Assembly: GCA_020744425.1 (NCBI GenBank)
Contig: JAGMUV010000005.1
Coordinates: 2,232,001 to 2,296,000, forward strand
DNA length: 64,000 nt
Direction of reading: 5' to 3'
Source of the DNA: Dactylonectria macrodidyma
Taxonomy: Eukaryota > Ascomycota > Sordariomycetes > Hypocreales > Nectriaceae
In this document: positions 24,692-37,705 of the stretch, piece after piece
How the letters are laid out: the number at the start of each line of letters is the position of its first letter
Numbering within the stretch: the first letter of the stretch is position 1
Notes under the pieces: generated by a model
What the model saw: only the letters and a program-made list of their open reading frames with translations
The model's database searches: none
What the model was told of the DNA's origin: nothing
Program-made: the position numbers and the translations under genes

Positions 24692-26784
24692 TTATGCTTC
24701 TTGTTGATTGCACCGCCTTCGAATCTCCGCATTGAGATTCTGCATTGCTCGAACCAAAGGGAAAATATCGGTCTGTCCCTTTGCCAGCAGTTCCGCCTGA
24801 TTACCGAGCTGCTCCAGCGCCTTGACGTCCACCATATGCTGTCGGAGATCCGAGGCACGCAAAAGGGTGTTGGCCAGGTACGAATATGCAACGTAGCTTC
24901 GGTACGCCCCGAACAGCGTCACCATGGTTTCTACGTAAGGGATCTTGAATAGTAGCTGGCATATGATCTTGATGGTGCTGCGTGCTGCGTGCGTGACGAC
25001 TGGAGATTCGGGGATATCAAGCTCCGTGGTTACGGGCTCGGGCGAGTTGGAGTCTAGGACGGCCATTTTACGAAACATGTAGATGATGGTGGTGTAGCCT
25101 GTGAGCAGCACGTCGGCAACTTCCCAGAGGTCTGCTTCTTGATTAGGAGCATTGTCCATCCACTTATTCTGTAGCACGATTAGTTCTGCATCCATGTCAT
25201 GGAATCCCGAGTTCTTACTAGTTGCCATTCTTCGAATATCTGCAAAATCTCGTGACCTAGATCTTCCGTCTTGATCATGGTTTCTGCCTTGGTGTCGATG
25301 TCTGGATCATCGAGCAGCGCAAAAAACCGAATGATGACCAGAGTGACGCGGGAACTGGCGATAAACGCCGTGGCCCGAATGCCCTCGGGCGGAGGTTGCG
25401 AATTCGCGTCCAACCAAGGCAGGTTGACACTCCAAGTGTCTCTCGATAGAATTGGAGGCTTGTTCAATATCAGTCGAAAGTAGAGGTCGGCCTGGAGAAC
25501 TTCCCAGAATCCTTTTCGATCGCTGTCGCAGTCGCAATTGGAATTTTGGTTGTTCTCGGGGTAGTCTGCGCTGTCGAGTTTGTGCAGGTTGAGGGCGTGG
25601 CAGTACTCGCAGGCGTGCCTGAACATTTTCCAGGCGAGCTCCTCATCAAAGAATTGATGAGCTATACGGGTCTAGTAAATGTCAGTTTGGAACTGCCCGT
25701 TGGAATACACCATGGGCTGCAGTTACCAAGAACAGGGCTGCTATGAGATCAGTCAAGGTCCCAGTTGCTTCTCGTTGCCATCCTGGAATAGCTCGCATGC
25801 AAGCTAAATAAGTCAGTCGAGCATAGGATATGCTAGCATTTGAAGATTCATTGCTGGCCCTTAGAGTACATCCATAGTAGAGGATGCAGTAGTAGATGAC
25901 TAAAATGCCGGGGTCGATGTGGATGTGTGAGAGGCCGAGAATGTCAGGTATGAGTTGGATAGTCCGCTTGTCGACAAAACTAAGGAACATGCAAACGGGC
26001 ATGTGATCGAGATAATCTGCATAAATTCGAGTAAGCTCTGATGTAAATAAGACGAAAAAAAATAAAGTCTTCTTACTACGGATCCAATACTTGGCAAGGT
26101 CAACTGGAATGTCAATCCCGTCTGTGATGACGGCTGTTGCAAGCCCTCGGAGCCTCAGGTCACGGACCTGATCAACTGCCTTTTTCAGAATTGCTGTCGC
26201 ATCAATCCCGACTCGGGGAGGAGTGTCACAAGGATCATGATAGCCTGGCGTATATAACGCAGCGGGAGAAGAAGACGCTGGAGAGCAATTGGCTGTAGAC
26301 GGCAGTGTATGGGAGGCGGGCTGTGCAGGATACTGAGCTTCGAGGCGGTTGAGTCGGTCTAGGATGATGACCAAGGCATCTTCGGCATTTGTAGGCCTTA
26401 TGACACGATTAGAAATCAGTCCACTCACACAGAGGAATGTGAGAATAAGCTTATTACATTGATTGATGCGATGCCAATGGTCGAGTCGATCTCCTCTTCG
26501 CCCGCACAGGGTAGACGCATTCCGCATCATGAGCTATGCACCGGCTGCAATGGGGCATTACTCGATTGCATCGGACCTAAACATAACGCGTTAGTGAAAC
26601 CCATGCTGGTTAATAATAGTAGGAGGCGCTCGGGAACAGAACGGACTTTTCGCTCTTTGCATCTTGAACACTGCAAAACACCGAGTCAGTGGCCAGTCCA
26701 GATCAGAGCAAAGGCTCAGGTGGGACAATGGGCAGGGGACGGCCTGCGTACCGAGAGGCGATTAAGCTGCTCGCGATCTGCCAT
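24692..26784 (-). CDS. Zn2Cys6 transcription factor, divergent from the ABC transporter
   Basis: Fungal-specific regulator, predicted 571 residues in seven exons: 26784..26752, 26670..26647, 26576..26458, 26396..26077, 26016..25727, 25671..25219 and 25168..24692. The DNA-binding cluster is complete only after splicing: CSRCKERK from a 24-nt exon joins VRCNRVMPHCSRCIAHDAEC, giving Cx2Cx6Cx6Cx2Cx6C. Basic residues RAKRR follow, then a leucine-heptad stretch (ALVIILDRLNRLEAQ) that could dimerise. The remaining ~400 residues resemble the fungal-specific middle-homology domain (for example YYGCTLRASNESS, FQRAVPN-proximal helices, ELAWKMFRHACEYCHALNL). The intron after the 24-nt exon uses a weak GTCCGT donor. 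The divergent position suggests it may control the exporter next door. Confidence 0.83.
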
Positions 26785-27720
26785 TGCGTCTGTGTACGTA
26801 GTAGCAGATCTCTACTCCTCTAGCAGATATCAATGCGCTGGCACTAATTGGGTACAGGATTGCAGAGATAGCGAGGTCTGATTGTGGCTTTGGAAGAGGG
26901 GGATCTCACCGTGCGACTAAATCCCTGAATCATCGAGAGCCCGGACTAAGACGGACTTTCGGCGACAGAAATATCCGGGCGAAGGTGTCTATCAACCGCT
27001 GATCTTAATGGCGACTTTCCAAGCCTCGGTTTACAAATGTTTTTTTTTATTATAATCATCCGCCGTACTGAATTCAACTGCCGAGATTTCAGACGAAGGA
27101 GCCATCTTCTAAAAAAGTGGCCGGTAGTTGCATCATCCAAGTCAGAGCGAGCTGAGATGAGGTGCAGTAGCCAGGCGAGCCAGTCACTGTTGACATGAGC
27201 CAAGGGTAGACGAACACCCTCAGAAGCTTGTTTATTTCGACGCTAACGGGGCTTGGCAAATTCCGTCAAACCCCGAACACGACCTGGAGAACCGAATCAT
27301 CGAGGGTTAGGGTTACTAAGTGAAGAAGCTTTTGGCGAGATGACAACAATGGGGCAACGGGCATTCGGACTCTACACCACCGAAAGCCCGGCTTCCTTTG
27401 GATCCACCGACCCTCACTAGATCCACATCCATGACTGACAGGCAATACCGTCGGCTGGCACTTGTTCGCTTTTTGGCATGGATTCGTACCGAGTTACGTA
27501 CCGTATTGCTTTTTGTCCTGGTGAAGAAGTGTCATGTTTCAACTGCGGTGGGACCTTTCTTATTAATGTTTTCGTGTGGCTTTACGTTTCTTCAAACCTT
27601 CTCGTTATATAAGACGAAGCCATGGCCCAATTGCTTCTCGCCGATAATTTTAAAGCACATGCATCGTTTACAATCCATTGCCTTTCAAAACTGAACCGCC
27701 ATTTCGGCTGAGTTGCGAAC
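26785..27720. promoter_or_regulatory. Divergent promoter between Zn2Cys6 regulator and ABC exporter
   Basis: 936 nt between two divergent starts. CGG triplets, the half-site of many Zn2Cys6 regulators, cluster at 26942, 26952 and 26960, with CCG at 26975 and 27060. Binding by the neighbouring regulator is inference. Confidence 0.5.
27606..27612 (+). promoter_or_regulatory. TATA-box candidate for the ABC transporter
   Basis: TATATAA about 110 nt upstream of the ATG at 27721, in a plausible position for a core promoter. Confidence 0.5.
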
Positions 27721-30700
27721 ATGGTTACCGGTGGGCAGGGTGGATGCGAGTCAGTTGCGACTTACACGACTCCGAAGGCTCAACAACCAAAGCTCGGCCA
27801 TCACCAGCCTCAAGTGGGTGATTCATGCTCAACATCGATAACGTCGCCCTGCGAAGAGAAATGGCCTGAAAATAGCGAGTCTGAGGACCGGGAGGCCGAC
27901 AAAGATGACGAGATTCTCGAGCTCGCACGCAGACTCACAACCCAGTCGCACGCGGCTCCGGGCACCCTATTCCCACTGCCATCGGACGGATCCCTCAACC
28001 CGAACAGCCCAGATTTCAATGCGAGGAAATGGGCCAAGGCGTTTTATGAACTTCGAACCGACACCTCTGAAGGGAACCCGCCTCGGACTACAGGTGTTGC
28101 GTTCAAGAACCTCAACGTGCACGGTTTTGGCACCGACACCGACTTCCAAAAGAGTGTGGGCAACATCCTCCTCGAAGCCGGAACCATGATCAAGAAATTG
28201 CTGTACGACTCACAGAAACGAGTAGACATCTTGCGAGACGTTGAAGGCGTGCTTCACAGCGGAGAGATGCTCGCTGTTCTGGGACCTCCTGGTTCCGGCT
28301 GTTCAACTTTTTTGAAGACACTTGCCGGCGACACGCATGGCTTTCACATTGACGAAGCCTCGGAGCTGAACTACTCAGGAATTCACCCTAAGGAAATCCG
28401 CACTGCATTTCGAGGAGAGGCTATCTACACCGCCGAGGTTGATCAGCACTTCGCTCATCTGACTGTGGGGGAGACGTTGTATTTCGCAGCACGGGCAAGA
28501 TGCCCCCAAAACATCCCTATCACTCCGAACGAGTACGCAGAACATCTCCGCGATGTCACAATGGCCATGTTCGGCATCTCACATACGAAAAACACCCGTG
28601 TCGGAGACGACTTCGTGCGAGGCGTCTCAGGCGGTGAGCGCAAACGTGTGACGATCGCTGAAGCAGCATTGAGCTACTCGCCACTACAATGCTGGGATAA
28701 TAGCACCAGAGGACTGGATAGTGCAAATGCTCTCGAGTTTTGTCGGACGCTTCGAACGCAGGCTGACGTGATCGGGTGTACCTCTGCTGTTGCTATTTAC
28801 CAAGCGTCTCAGGACGCTTATGATGTGAGTTGAGCCTGCCAAATCTGATGAAGTTTCGAGCGTTGACGTGAAAGTAGATATTTGACAAGGTTTTGGTTCT
28901 ATATCAGGGTCGTCAGATCTTTTTCGGCAAGACAAGTGAGGCCCAGGCTTACTTCGAGAACCTTGGCTTCGTTTGCCCCGAACAGCAAACTACTGCCGAT
29001 TTCCTCACATCAATGACTAGTCACCAGGAGCGTATCATACGGCCGGGGTGGGAGAGCAAGACTCCTAGATCTCCCGACGAGTTTGCACAGGCCTGGAAGA
29101 ACAGTACCCACCGGCAACGCCTCCTGACTGAGATGGATGACTATCTCGAGCGACATCCGCTTGGCGGTGACAACTACCAGGACTTTGTCAAGTCTCGCAA
29201 GATGGACCAGTCCAAGTTCCAACGCGCTAAATCTCCTTTTACTCTTTCATACCTGGAGCAGATGAAGCTGACGCTGGGGCGGAGTTGGTCGATGCTCAAG
29301 GCGGACCCCAGCGTCACGATTACCATGCTCTGCTGCAACCTCACGGAGTCGCTGGTCATCGCCAGTATCTTTTACAACCTACCGGAGAATACTGGTGCTT
29401 TTTTCAAGAGGGGCTTGCTGATTCTATTCATCATGCTAATGAATGTTTTCAACAACGTCTTGGAAATCCTTACCCTCTACGCTAAGAGAAACATCGTCGA
29501 GAAACATGCCCGATACGCCCTCTACCACCCAAGCGCAGAAGCTCTGTCATCGATGATTGTGGACCTTCCCTACAAGGTGTTTAACGCGATCATGATGAAC
29601 ACAATCCTCTACTTCATGGGAAACCTCCGACGAGATGCCGGGGCATTTTTCTTCTTCTTTTTGGTGTCCTTTGCGATAACAATAAGCATGTCAATGACAT
29701 TTCGCCTCATCGCGTCGCTCACTAGGACTATTGCCCAAGCTCTCGCTCGCGCCTCCATCATCCTACTTGCGATCGCCTTATACGCCGGATTTGCGATACC
29801 GCCACAGTACATGCCAACATGGATTGGATGGATTCGGTGGATCAACCCAGCATATTACGCCCAGGAAACCCTCATGATCAACGAATTTGCAGGCCAGAGA
29901 TTCCCCTGCTCAGTTTTCGTGCCCGAAGGTCCTGGCTACGAGTCTGTCACAGGACTTGCGAGAGCGTGCGCCATCCAGGGCTCGACCCCAGGAGAGGGCT
30001 TTGTAGATGGGTCAGCGTACATCAAGTCTGCATTTGGATATGACTACTCGCACAAGTGGCGGAACTTTGGCGTCATCATTGCTTTTACGGTTCTTTTCAT
30101 GGGCTTGCATTTGATTGCGACCGAGTACATTACATCTGAACGGTCCAAGGGAGAGGTGTTGGTCTTTACTCGCAACGCCCTGAAGAAACACTTCCAGCGA
30201 AGTAGCAGCGACGAGGAGTCAGGGGAGGCCAGCAAAGCACAACAGGATCGTAGAGATGACTCGGGGGAAGTTTCAGATGTCGAAAAGCAGACTTCAGTGT
30301 TCCATTGGAGAAACGTGTGCTACGATGTCAAAATTAAGGGAGAAGTTCGCAGAATCCTGGATCACGTCGACGGCTGGGTGAAACCAGGAACGTTGACTGC
30401 TTTAATGGTATGTTCTGAATATAAAAGCAATAAGACTGCGCTAACAAATCACTCTAGGGAGCATCTGGTGCTGGTAAAACCACCCTTCTTGACGTTCTCG
30501 CTAGTCGGGTTACTATGGGCGTCGTCACTGGGGACATGTTAGTCGACGGAAAATTGCGTGACGACTCCTTCCAACGGAAAACTGGCTATGTTCAGCAGCA
30601 AGACCTTCATGTCCATACTTCAACGGTTCGCGAAGCCCTCAACTTTAGCGCCGTTCTGCGCCAACCTTCGCGTTATTCTCGAGAGGAAAAGCTAGCATAT

Positions 30701-32442
30701 GTCGACACCGTCATCAGCCTGCTTGACATGGAAGAGTATTCAGACGCCATTATCGGCGTGCCGGGCGAGGGTCTTAATGTGGAACAGCGCAAGAGACTGA
30801 CTATCGGCGTCGAGCTTGCTGCTAGGCCACAGCTTCTTCTTTTCCTCGATGAGCCGACGTCGGGACTCGACAGCCAAACGTCTTGGTCTATCTGCAATCT
30901 GATGGAGAAATTGACCAAGAATGGACAGGCTATTCTGTGCACAATCCATCAGCCTTCCGCAATGCTGTTCCAGCGGTTTGATCGGCTGTTGCTACTCTCA
31001 CGGGGACGAACTATCTACTTTGGAGATGTTGGTAAGAATTCCAACATCCTGGTCGACTACTTTGTCCGCAACGGCGCCCCCAAGTGCCCGCCTGGATCCA
31101 ACCCAGCCGAATACATGCTCGATGTGATCGGTGCAGCTCCCGGGTCTCATACAGACGTGGACTGGCCCGAGGTGTGGCAGTCATCTCCAGAGCGTGACCA
31201 CGTTCAAGCAGAATTGGCGAGACTTGTCTCAGAAGGAGTTGGGGAACAAGGCGCAGAAACTCATAGCGAGTTTGCTGCGTCTCCCGGAGAGCAGTTTATG
31301 GAAGTTACCAAACGCCTCTTCCTGCAATACTGGCGCAGTCCGTCATACATCTACTCTAAAATAACATTGTCAGGTGGTGCTGTGAGTACTCGATTCAACG
31401 CCTCGATAAGCTGGGCGAAGAGCTGACTTTTCATCCAGTCATTGTTCATTGGTCTTTCGTTCCTCAATGGAAAAAACACGGAGCGTGGCCTCCAAAACCA
31501 AATGTTCGGCGTCCTCATGTTTCTCACCATCTTTACCCAAGTCGTCAATCAAATGTTGCCTGCATTCGTCGCCCAGCGTACAATGTATGAGGCTCGTGAG
31601 CGACCGTCAAAGACATACTCCTGGAAGGCATTCATGGTTTCGAGTATACTTGTGGAGGCTGTGTGGAACTCAGTAAGTCGCCATGCTCGGTTGTATCCAC
31701 CTTAAACTGAGATGCTAACCCTCAAATAGTTCATGGCCATTCTGTGCTTCGTTTGCTGGTACTTTCCCACCGGTTTGTATCGCAACGCCTACGACACTAA
31801 CTCGACTGATTCACGAGGAGTCACCGTATTTCTCTTCGTTTGGCTCTTTCTCATGTTCACTAGCACCTTCGCCAACATGATCATTGCGGGATTTGACAGC
31901 GACGAAGTAGCCGGAGGCGTCGTGACTCTCATCATGGTTATGATTTTCTCATTTTGCGGGTATGAATGCATCCCCAAGCTCACTCTAGTCTACTCGACTC
32001 CGTTCTGACAAAAGTGATCAGCATCCTAGCGCCACCACAAGACCTACCGGGTTTCTGGACCTTCATGTACCGGGTTAGTCCATTCACTTATGTGGTGGAA
32101 GGCCTTCTCAGTACATCGATGGCAAACGCCCAAGCATCTTGCGAGCCAAATGAGTTTATCAAGTTCACTGCACCCAACGACACGAGCTGTGGCGCTTATC
32201 TCAAGTCCTATATGGAGAGAGCGGGCGGCTACGTGAACAATCCCACCGCTGGGAATGGCTCTGAGTGCCAGTACTGCACCATTTCTGATTCAAACAGCTT
32301 CTTGGATAGTATCCAAGTCAGCTTTGACAACCGATGGAGGGATTTTGGGATTTTGTGGGCGTTTATTCTCTTCAATACTGCCGCGGCGTTGGGTATCTAC
32401 TGGTTGGTGCGAGTGCCTAAGAAAGGCAAGCTCATGACCTAG
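27721..32442 (+). CDS. PDR/CDR-type ABC-G multidrug exporter
   Basis: Full-size plasma-membrane ATP-driven exporter of hydrophobic compounds, predicted 1480 residues in the order (NBD-TMD)x2. Exons are 27721..28824, 28878..30407, 30458..31381, 31439..31672, 31730..31959 and 32022..32442; all phases agree. NBD1 has the fungal degenerate Walker [10 protein letters not shown] (Cys for Lys, about residue 188), the intact signature VSGGERKR (about 302) and a degenerate Walker B ([14 protein letters not shown]). NBD2 has a canonical Walker [13 protein letters not shown] (from residue 879), a degenerate signature [12 protein letters not shown] and an intact [15 protein letters not shown]. This asymmetric pair of ATP sites is typical of PDR proteins. 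Cys-rich extracellular loop 6 precedes the last helix (ECQYC). Nothing suggests a defect. Confidence 0.96.
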
Positions 32443-33224
32443 AGTTCAGAGGAGCAAGTCATTTCGCCGTATTGTGGAACTTTAAGGACCTGTTTGTTGT
32501 GGTTAATCATTCTTGGTCAAGTATCATCACCATTCATGAGTGTTGCATTATAGACATTGGTGAGCATGGTGTAAGAAGTGCACAAATCCGTTAATTTAGG
32601 TAGATGAATTGCTTCAAAAACATGTACCAAGTTCACAAATCGAGATGATTCTTTTATAGTCAAGTCTATGAATTAGCGAGTAAGATAATTTAACTTGTGA
32701 CTATAGTTTTATTCATACAAATTTAGCATTGCTCAAGAGTTCCGACCTCCCCATGGGGCAGCGGGTTAGAATAACTCTGTTTGAATGTGCGGGGGTTGGA
32801 TCGGGCTGGGGGTGGAGATCAGTATGACTGTGCCAGAGTACTCCGTATGCGAGGCCGGGTCATCTCGGGACTTGAGAGTCATCGCTATGACATAAATAGC
32901 TTAGTCAATAACCGATGGAAAGCTAAGAAGCCCCCTGATTGATATGCACAGTAAACTAGTCAGTCACATTATTGCGTTAGCCGGTTGTCGGTGTCTCGGG
33001 GTCTCGGAATTGGGTTGGACATGAATGGAATCTGTTGAGATTGACCCGATCATCCAGTCCAACGAAGGGACGATGCTTTTCAGTCGGGCTTTGATGGGTG
33101 GGATTCTGTTGTTAGAGGACTTTCATTCGCAAAGCAGTAGTCCCAGAATAATGATGCAGAATAATGCGGCGCATAAACTTCGTTCCATAGATCTTGATTC
33201 TAGAGTAAACACATCTCAAACTTT
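32443..33224. other. Convergent intergenic region
   Basis: 0.78 kb between the 3' ends of the ABC gene (+) and the next gene (-). AT-rich; no gene seen. Confidence 0.5.
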
Positions 33225-34144
33225 TTAAAACGCCCGAATCGACATTGAAGTCCTGCAGCTAGTATTCACCACACTGCCAATCCCAAAACCTGGTATAATC
33301 CGTACCATTCTCAAGGGCGTAGCAACACAAAAATGCTGTCGGATGGCGCTGATGCGTTCACGGATCGGGAGTCTATACTGCCTGGTGCTCAGGTCCAAGC
33401 CCAGCAGATGAAGCGGTGTAGTAAAAATCTGAGCAGCTGCTGGCATCATAATCTGCGCCGCCCTCAATCTCGATTCCTCTGAGCTGAAGACAGACGCGAA
33501 TGGGGCAAAGCTTGGAAACTGCACTTGGGCCAGCTTCGGGGCAATCAGGGTTGGCAAGTTGAACGAGGCATAGACCGTGATAGCATCGCGAGCCGTGAAA
33601 AGCAGATAACTCATGAGCGGTGCTGGGGATCTACTCGCCAGCCCGGCATAGTATCCATCCTTGTAGACACATAGCCCGGTGCTGACGGCTGCGGTAGCAA
33701 AGAACTTAGACGACGTGGCAGAGACGGTAGAAGGGTCCGAGCAATTGTTCTCGGCGTTTATGGAATCGAATAGGTTCGCGGTGGCATAGGTGCCAAAGTA
33801 GACGAGGAAAGGAAGCCAGAAGGAACTCAAGGATGGCTTGGGCGAGGCGAGCCATGATCGAACACTGGATGTCAGTGAGGCGTTGTACGCGGCTCGATAG
33901 TAGACCATTCTGTGAAATCGAGGGTTAGCATACAGAGGATACATTAATGAGGATCAGGCCGAATAGAAATGAATTGCAATAACATCTATTTCACACATCA
34001 AGAATGGACAAGAATGGAAACATACTTATCGATTGCCGTAACCCACGGAGTTACAAAAGCAGAAGCAACTGCTGCAGAAACGAGGTCGGCCACGCACTGC
34101 CAAGTGCAGCGCCGCTGCGCATCTTCACTCATGAATTCAGTCAT
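33225..34144 (-). CDS. Small fungal membrane protein, distantly carrier-like
   Basis: Predicted 267 residues from exons 34144..34026 and 33909..33225 (116-nt intron; the splice rebuilds AIDKMVYYRAAYN). Hydrophobic stretches include CVADLVSAAVASAFVTPWVTAIDK, FWLPFLVYFGTYATANLFDS, and SKFFATAAVSTGLCVYKDGYYA. The pattern is like that of a widespread fungal family that resembles mitochondrial carriers but lacks a clear Px[D/E]xx[K/R] motif; I recognise the family only by general appearance. Function unknown. It lies between the exporter and the dehalogenase but on the opposite strand to both, so a shared role is not implied. Confidence 0.65.
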
Positions 34145-36193
34145 TTTTGGAGAAATGTTGAGAACAATAAGCTGGGGAATCAATAAATGACGGTCATTTA
34201 GTCTATTTAAAGCAAAGCCATGTCTCAATTTCAACCATCAAGTATACCGAACAACATTCCTCGAACATGGGGGCATGGGTGGGGGGCTCCTCCCGAGGAT
34301 AACCGAGTGATGTCTTGAGTCACTCTCGAGTCCATCTAGCGGCCGGAAGAACCCGAATTCACCAGCCATGAGAAAGCATATGCTCCCCAACACAAGCCAT
34401 GATTTCGTAATGGTCTCTTAATACTAGAAGCAGCCTAACCATCAACCGTGGGTTTTGACTCGGTGACTGTGGGGGCTGAGATTGAGTCTTGGCCGCTGGT
34501 TGGACAGGGAGCGGTTGCGCTAGCCTCACCACAAGTTGTGCGCAATGAAAGTGGTGATGAGATGCGGGGGCTCAACAGGCCTACATAGCTGGTCAGGGAT
34601 AAATCCCCCATGTTTAGGCAAGATCCATGTCTCAAAAGTATCGAATGGACTAGGAGCACGCTGGTTTCTGTTACTAAAGGGATGAGAATGGAGCGGCTAG
34701 CTTCCATTGTCTGGCTTGACCGCCAGGGTGCAACAACACAGCAGGCTTACGAGATTCGTTTTATGCATTTCTCAACCGAAATCATAATCTTAGTCCAATG
34801 CAAGATGGGATTCTCAACCAACCACCCCATCCCTGCTTATCAGGGTCAAAGATGATAAGATTTCGTGCTTTGATGCTTACACAACGTGCTACTCAGCTGC
34901 TGCCTGATTTCTCCAAGGTCTCGTCCGTGTCTCCTTGTATAATTGTACTTGGCCAAGACCGATGAATGGGTGCTACAAGAAATTCTAGAATTTAGTCAAT
35001 GAACTGTTGGTTCGTCTCAACAAGGTCAATGGTTTCTCTGTCCCGGGCATCCACGCACCTGGCATCACGGAACGAGACTGGCTTGGGTTAACCACTATGT
35101 CTTTGCCGTATTCCTGTCATCGTGCTAGCAACTCGCCTTTGAAGGAGTGGACGGTCACTTAAAAAGTCTTTGCTTTGCATCACCTTAAAATCATTTCTCC
35201 TTTCCGAAAAATATTTCACTCTGATTGATATTTTTTTTTATCAAGGTGCTAGAGGAGATATAGCTGCGGCTCTCGCTTTGCGAGAGGTACGAGAAGCTAC
35301 TGACAACTAATCCGACCTCTTACCTCCACGATATGATCGACTTGGCTTGGTATAGCACATCGTCGATACGATTCGTGTATTATGAAAGGAATGTTCGCGA
35401 AGTGCATAAAAGCTTTGCGATGCTGGTCTAGTCGACTGTTTTGCGGCGAGTAAACTGCCCGCAGAACGCTGTGGGGGCAGATGCCAGTAAAATACACTCA
35501 CAAGTCTCGAGGCTGACAATGCCTGAACATATGCCTAAATTTTTGTAATTCATCTTATGCTGGGAGCTGGAAGGCGCTCTAATACCTAGAATTGAACCAC
35601 AGGTCTCAATCTGTGCCTTGAAATAAAAAAAATGATCGCCATACCCGACACCGTGTAGCTATAGTTGAGGATAGAATTCGTCTGATCTTCTCTATCTTTG
35701 TGGCCGGAAAATATGTTGTGATTTCAACAACAACTCTCACCTCTACAGCTTCCTTGTCTATTACGTGTCCATGGTCTGTTCTGACTTGGAGCTTACCCAC
35801 TGACGTCAGGAATGAAGCCAACAGCTCAACATGTCATGCGAGATCGGATTGTACCACTTGGAGGCATCGGCATTTCCCTCTTTGAACTCGCAGCGTCGGA
35901 GTAGACGGCAGTTTTCTTATCTTGTAATAAGTGGCAAATTGCTGCCATAGATAGATTGGTCTACCATCTTCAGAGCTGGCTGCAGCTCTTACCGAGGAGC
36001 ATGACGCTAACCCATGTGAGGGCATCCCCGCATCTGACATGCGCCAGGATCATCTTCAATTCGTCATTCATCTCACAACATTTAAATCCATACCGACTTC
36101 AACATACTTCCCTCTCAACATTGCCACAGTTAATCTCTCAAATTATTCCATAGTTTCTCAAAACAATACCGATTCATTTTTTATTCAACAATC
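34145..36193. other. 2-kb AT-rich intergenic region, no gene seen
   Basis: AT-rich throughout, with T-runs near 35229. Short open frames on both strands have no family features. It includes the promoter of the haloacid dehalogenase gene; the ATG at 36194 follows AT-rich leader sequence. Confidence 0.5.
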
Positions 36194-36973
36194 ATGGCAT
36201 CTCAAGACGCCCGCCCCCTCACGTCTTTCACGACCCTATCGTTCGATGTTTACGCAACACTCATCGACTGGGAAAGTGGAATTTATATCGCCTTGGAGCC
36301 ACTTAATTCTCGTCTCTCGGAAGACCACCCCCTTAAGAGCAACAAACGGGGACTTCTTGGGGTGTTCACCCGGCACGAGGAGATATTGCAAGTGGCAAAT
36401 CCGGACATGAACTACGCAGAACTGCTCGGTAGAGTGTATGCTGAGGTGGCCAAGGAGTTGGGGCTAGCATTGGAGCCAGAGAATGCTGAACTAGAGCTGG
36501 CAGCATTTGGTGGCTCCGTTGGTATTTGGCCAGCCTTCCCTGACAGTGTGGAGGCGTTGAACAGACTACAAAAGCGTTACAAGCTGATAGTCTTGTCGAA
36601 CGTCGATGGCGAATCCTTTTCTCGCACCCTCACTGGTCCATTGAATGGGGCACACTTCGACGCTGTGTACACGGCGCAGCAGATCGGCACGTACAAACCC
36701 GACCTGCGGAACTTTGAGTACATGGTTGAGCATGCCGAGAAGGACCTGGACGTCAAGCGAGATGGGTTCCTACACACGGCACAGGCTCTGAAGCATGACC
36801 ATGTCCCCGCTCACAAATCGGGTCTCAAGTGTTGCTGGATTGAGAGGGCGGGCAAGGATGCAGCCATTGGAGGCAGGCCGGAGGATTTTGGTGATAGCTT
36901 GGATTTGTCCTTTCGTTTCAAGACGCTTGGAGACATGGCAGATGCCGTGGAGGAGGCATTTGCGAACTTGTAG
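36194..36973 (+). CDS. Haloacid dehalogenase type II-like hydrolase
   Basis: Intronless 259-residue HAD-superfamily hydrolase, closest in pattern to L-2-haloacid dehalogenases, which replace the halogen of a 2-haloacid by hydroxyl with inversion. Motif I is FDVYATLIDW with the nucleophile Asp18. Motif II is VLSNVDGES. Motif III contains the Lys of IGTYKPDLRNFEYM. The last motif region reads FLHTAQALKHDHVPAHKSGL, the form typical of this subfamily in place of the usual GDS..D phosphatase motif. Many fungal members have unknown natural substrates, so dehalogenation is inference from subfamily. It lies 0.7 kb upstream of a Zn2Cys6 regulator on the same strand and near acyl-CoA genes. Confidence 0.88.
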   Translation: MASQDARPLTSFTTLSFDVYATLIDWESGIYIALEPLNSRLSEDHPLKSNKRGLLGVFTRHEEILQVANPDMNYAELLGRVYAEVAKELGLALEPENAELELAAFGGSVGIWPAFPDSVEALNRLQKRYKLIVLSNVDGESFSRTLTGPLNGAHFDAVYTAQQIGTYKPDLRNFEYMVEHAEKDLDVKRDGFLHTAQALKHDHVPAHKSGLKCCWIERAGKDAAIGGRPEDFGDSLDLSFRFKTLGDMADAVEEAFANL

Positions 36974-37705
36974 CTTGTCACTTACAAGAAAAAAATTGTT
37001 TTTCATTACTGCATAGCATAATTAGTTTAGTAATTGGGAGACAAATTTTTCTCAGTGCCAACATTATCGCATGTCCACATCTACTTATTGATACATGATT
37101 CTGTGGTACTGACTCTCTTCCTTGGGGTTCTTTTACCACATCATCTAGGCAGTAGACGTCGAGCTGACCATCTACACTAGTAGAAGTGACCACTATCCAT
37201 TTAAGGGGTGGCAAGAAAACACCACACACCATAGAGCATTAACTCACTCTATGTCTTAGTATTAATTTAGTAATTTCTCTACAACAATTTCTCGTTTAAT
37301 TTAGTTTAGTATATAACCCTTTTTTATCTACATTTATTCTCTAACTTAGAACTATCATTTGCTTATGTGCGGTGTTTCCATTCCCTGGAGGCCATGCACA
37401 AAAGTTCTCGGACTGTTCCATTCGTGCCCTGCCCCTCCAATACAAGGCGCTAACATTTATGTGGAGATAGACACCACACAGTCATATCCGGATTGGGAAC
37501 GGATGGCAGTTCATGCCGACCTGCCGAATGACTCCTCCCCACACTCCGCCATCCAGAGTGCAGACTAGCACAGATAACACAGGCTAAGGCCATCCCCGCA
37601 TAGATCTACCTATATATCTCCTCAGCACACAGTAATCACAGCCTCAATTGCCTAAAAGATACAACTTGTCACCCTTCGCCGAGCTGAAGATTCGACTAGA
37701 AGCCC
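36974..37705. other. Intergenic region upstream of second regulator
   Basis: AT-rich 0.73 kb with repeated TTTAGTTTAGTA / AATTTAGTAATT motifs near 37021-37035 and 37262-37311. No gene supported. Confidence 0.5.

Noticed and set aside
28859..28877. AAAG as an earlier acceptor for ABC intron 1
   Set aside because: It would bring in a TAG stop; GTAG at 28874-28877 keeps the frame into IFDKV.
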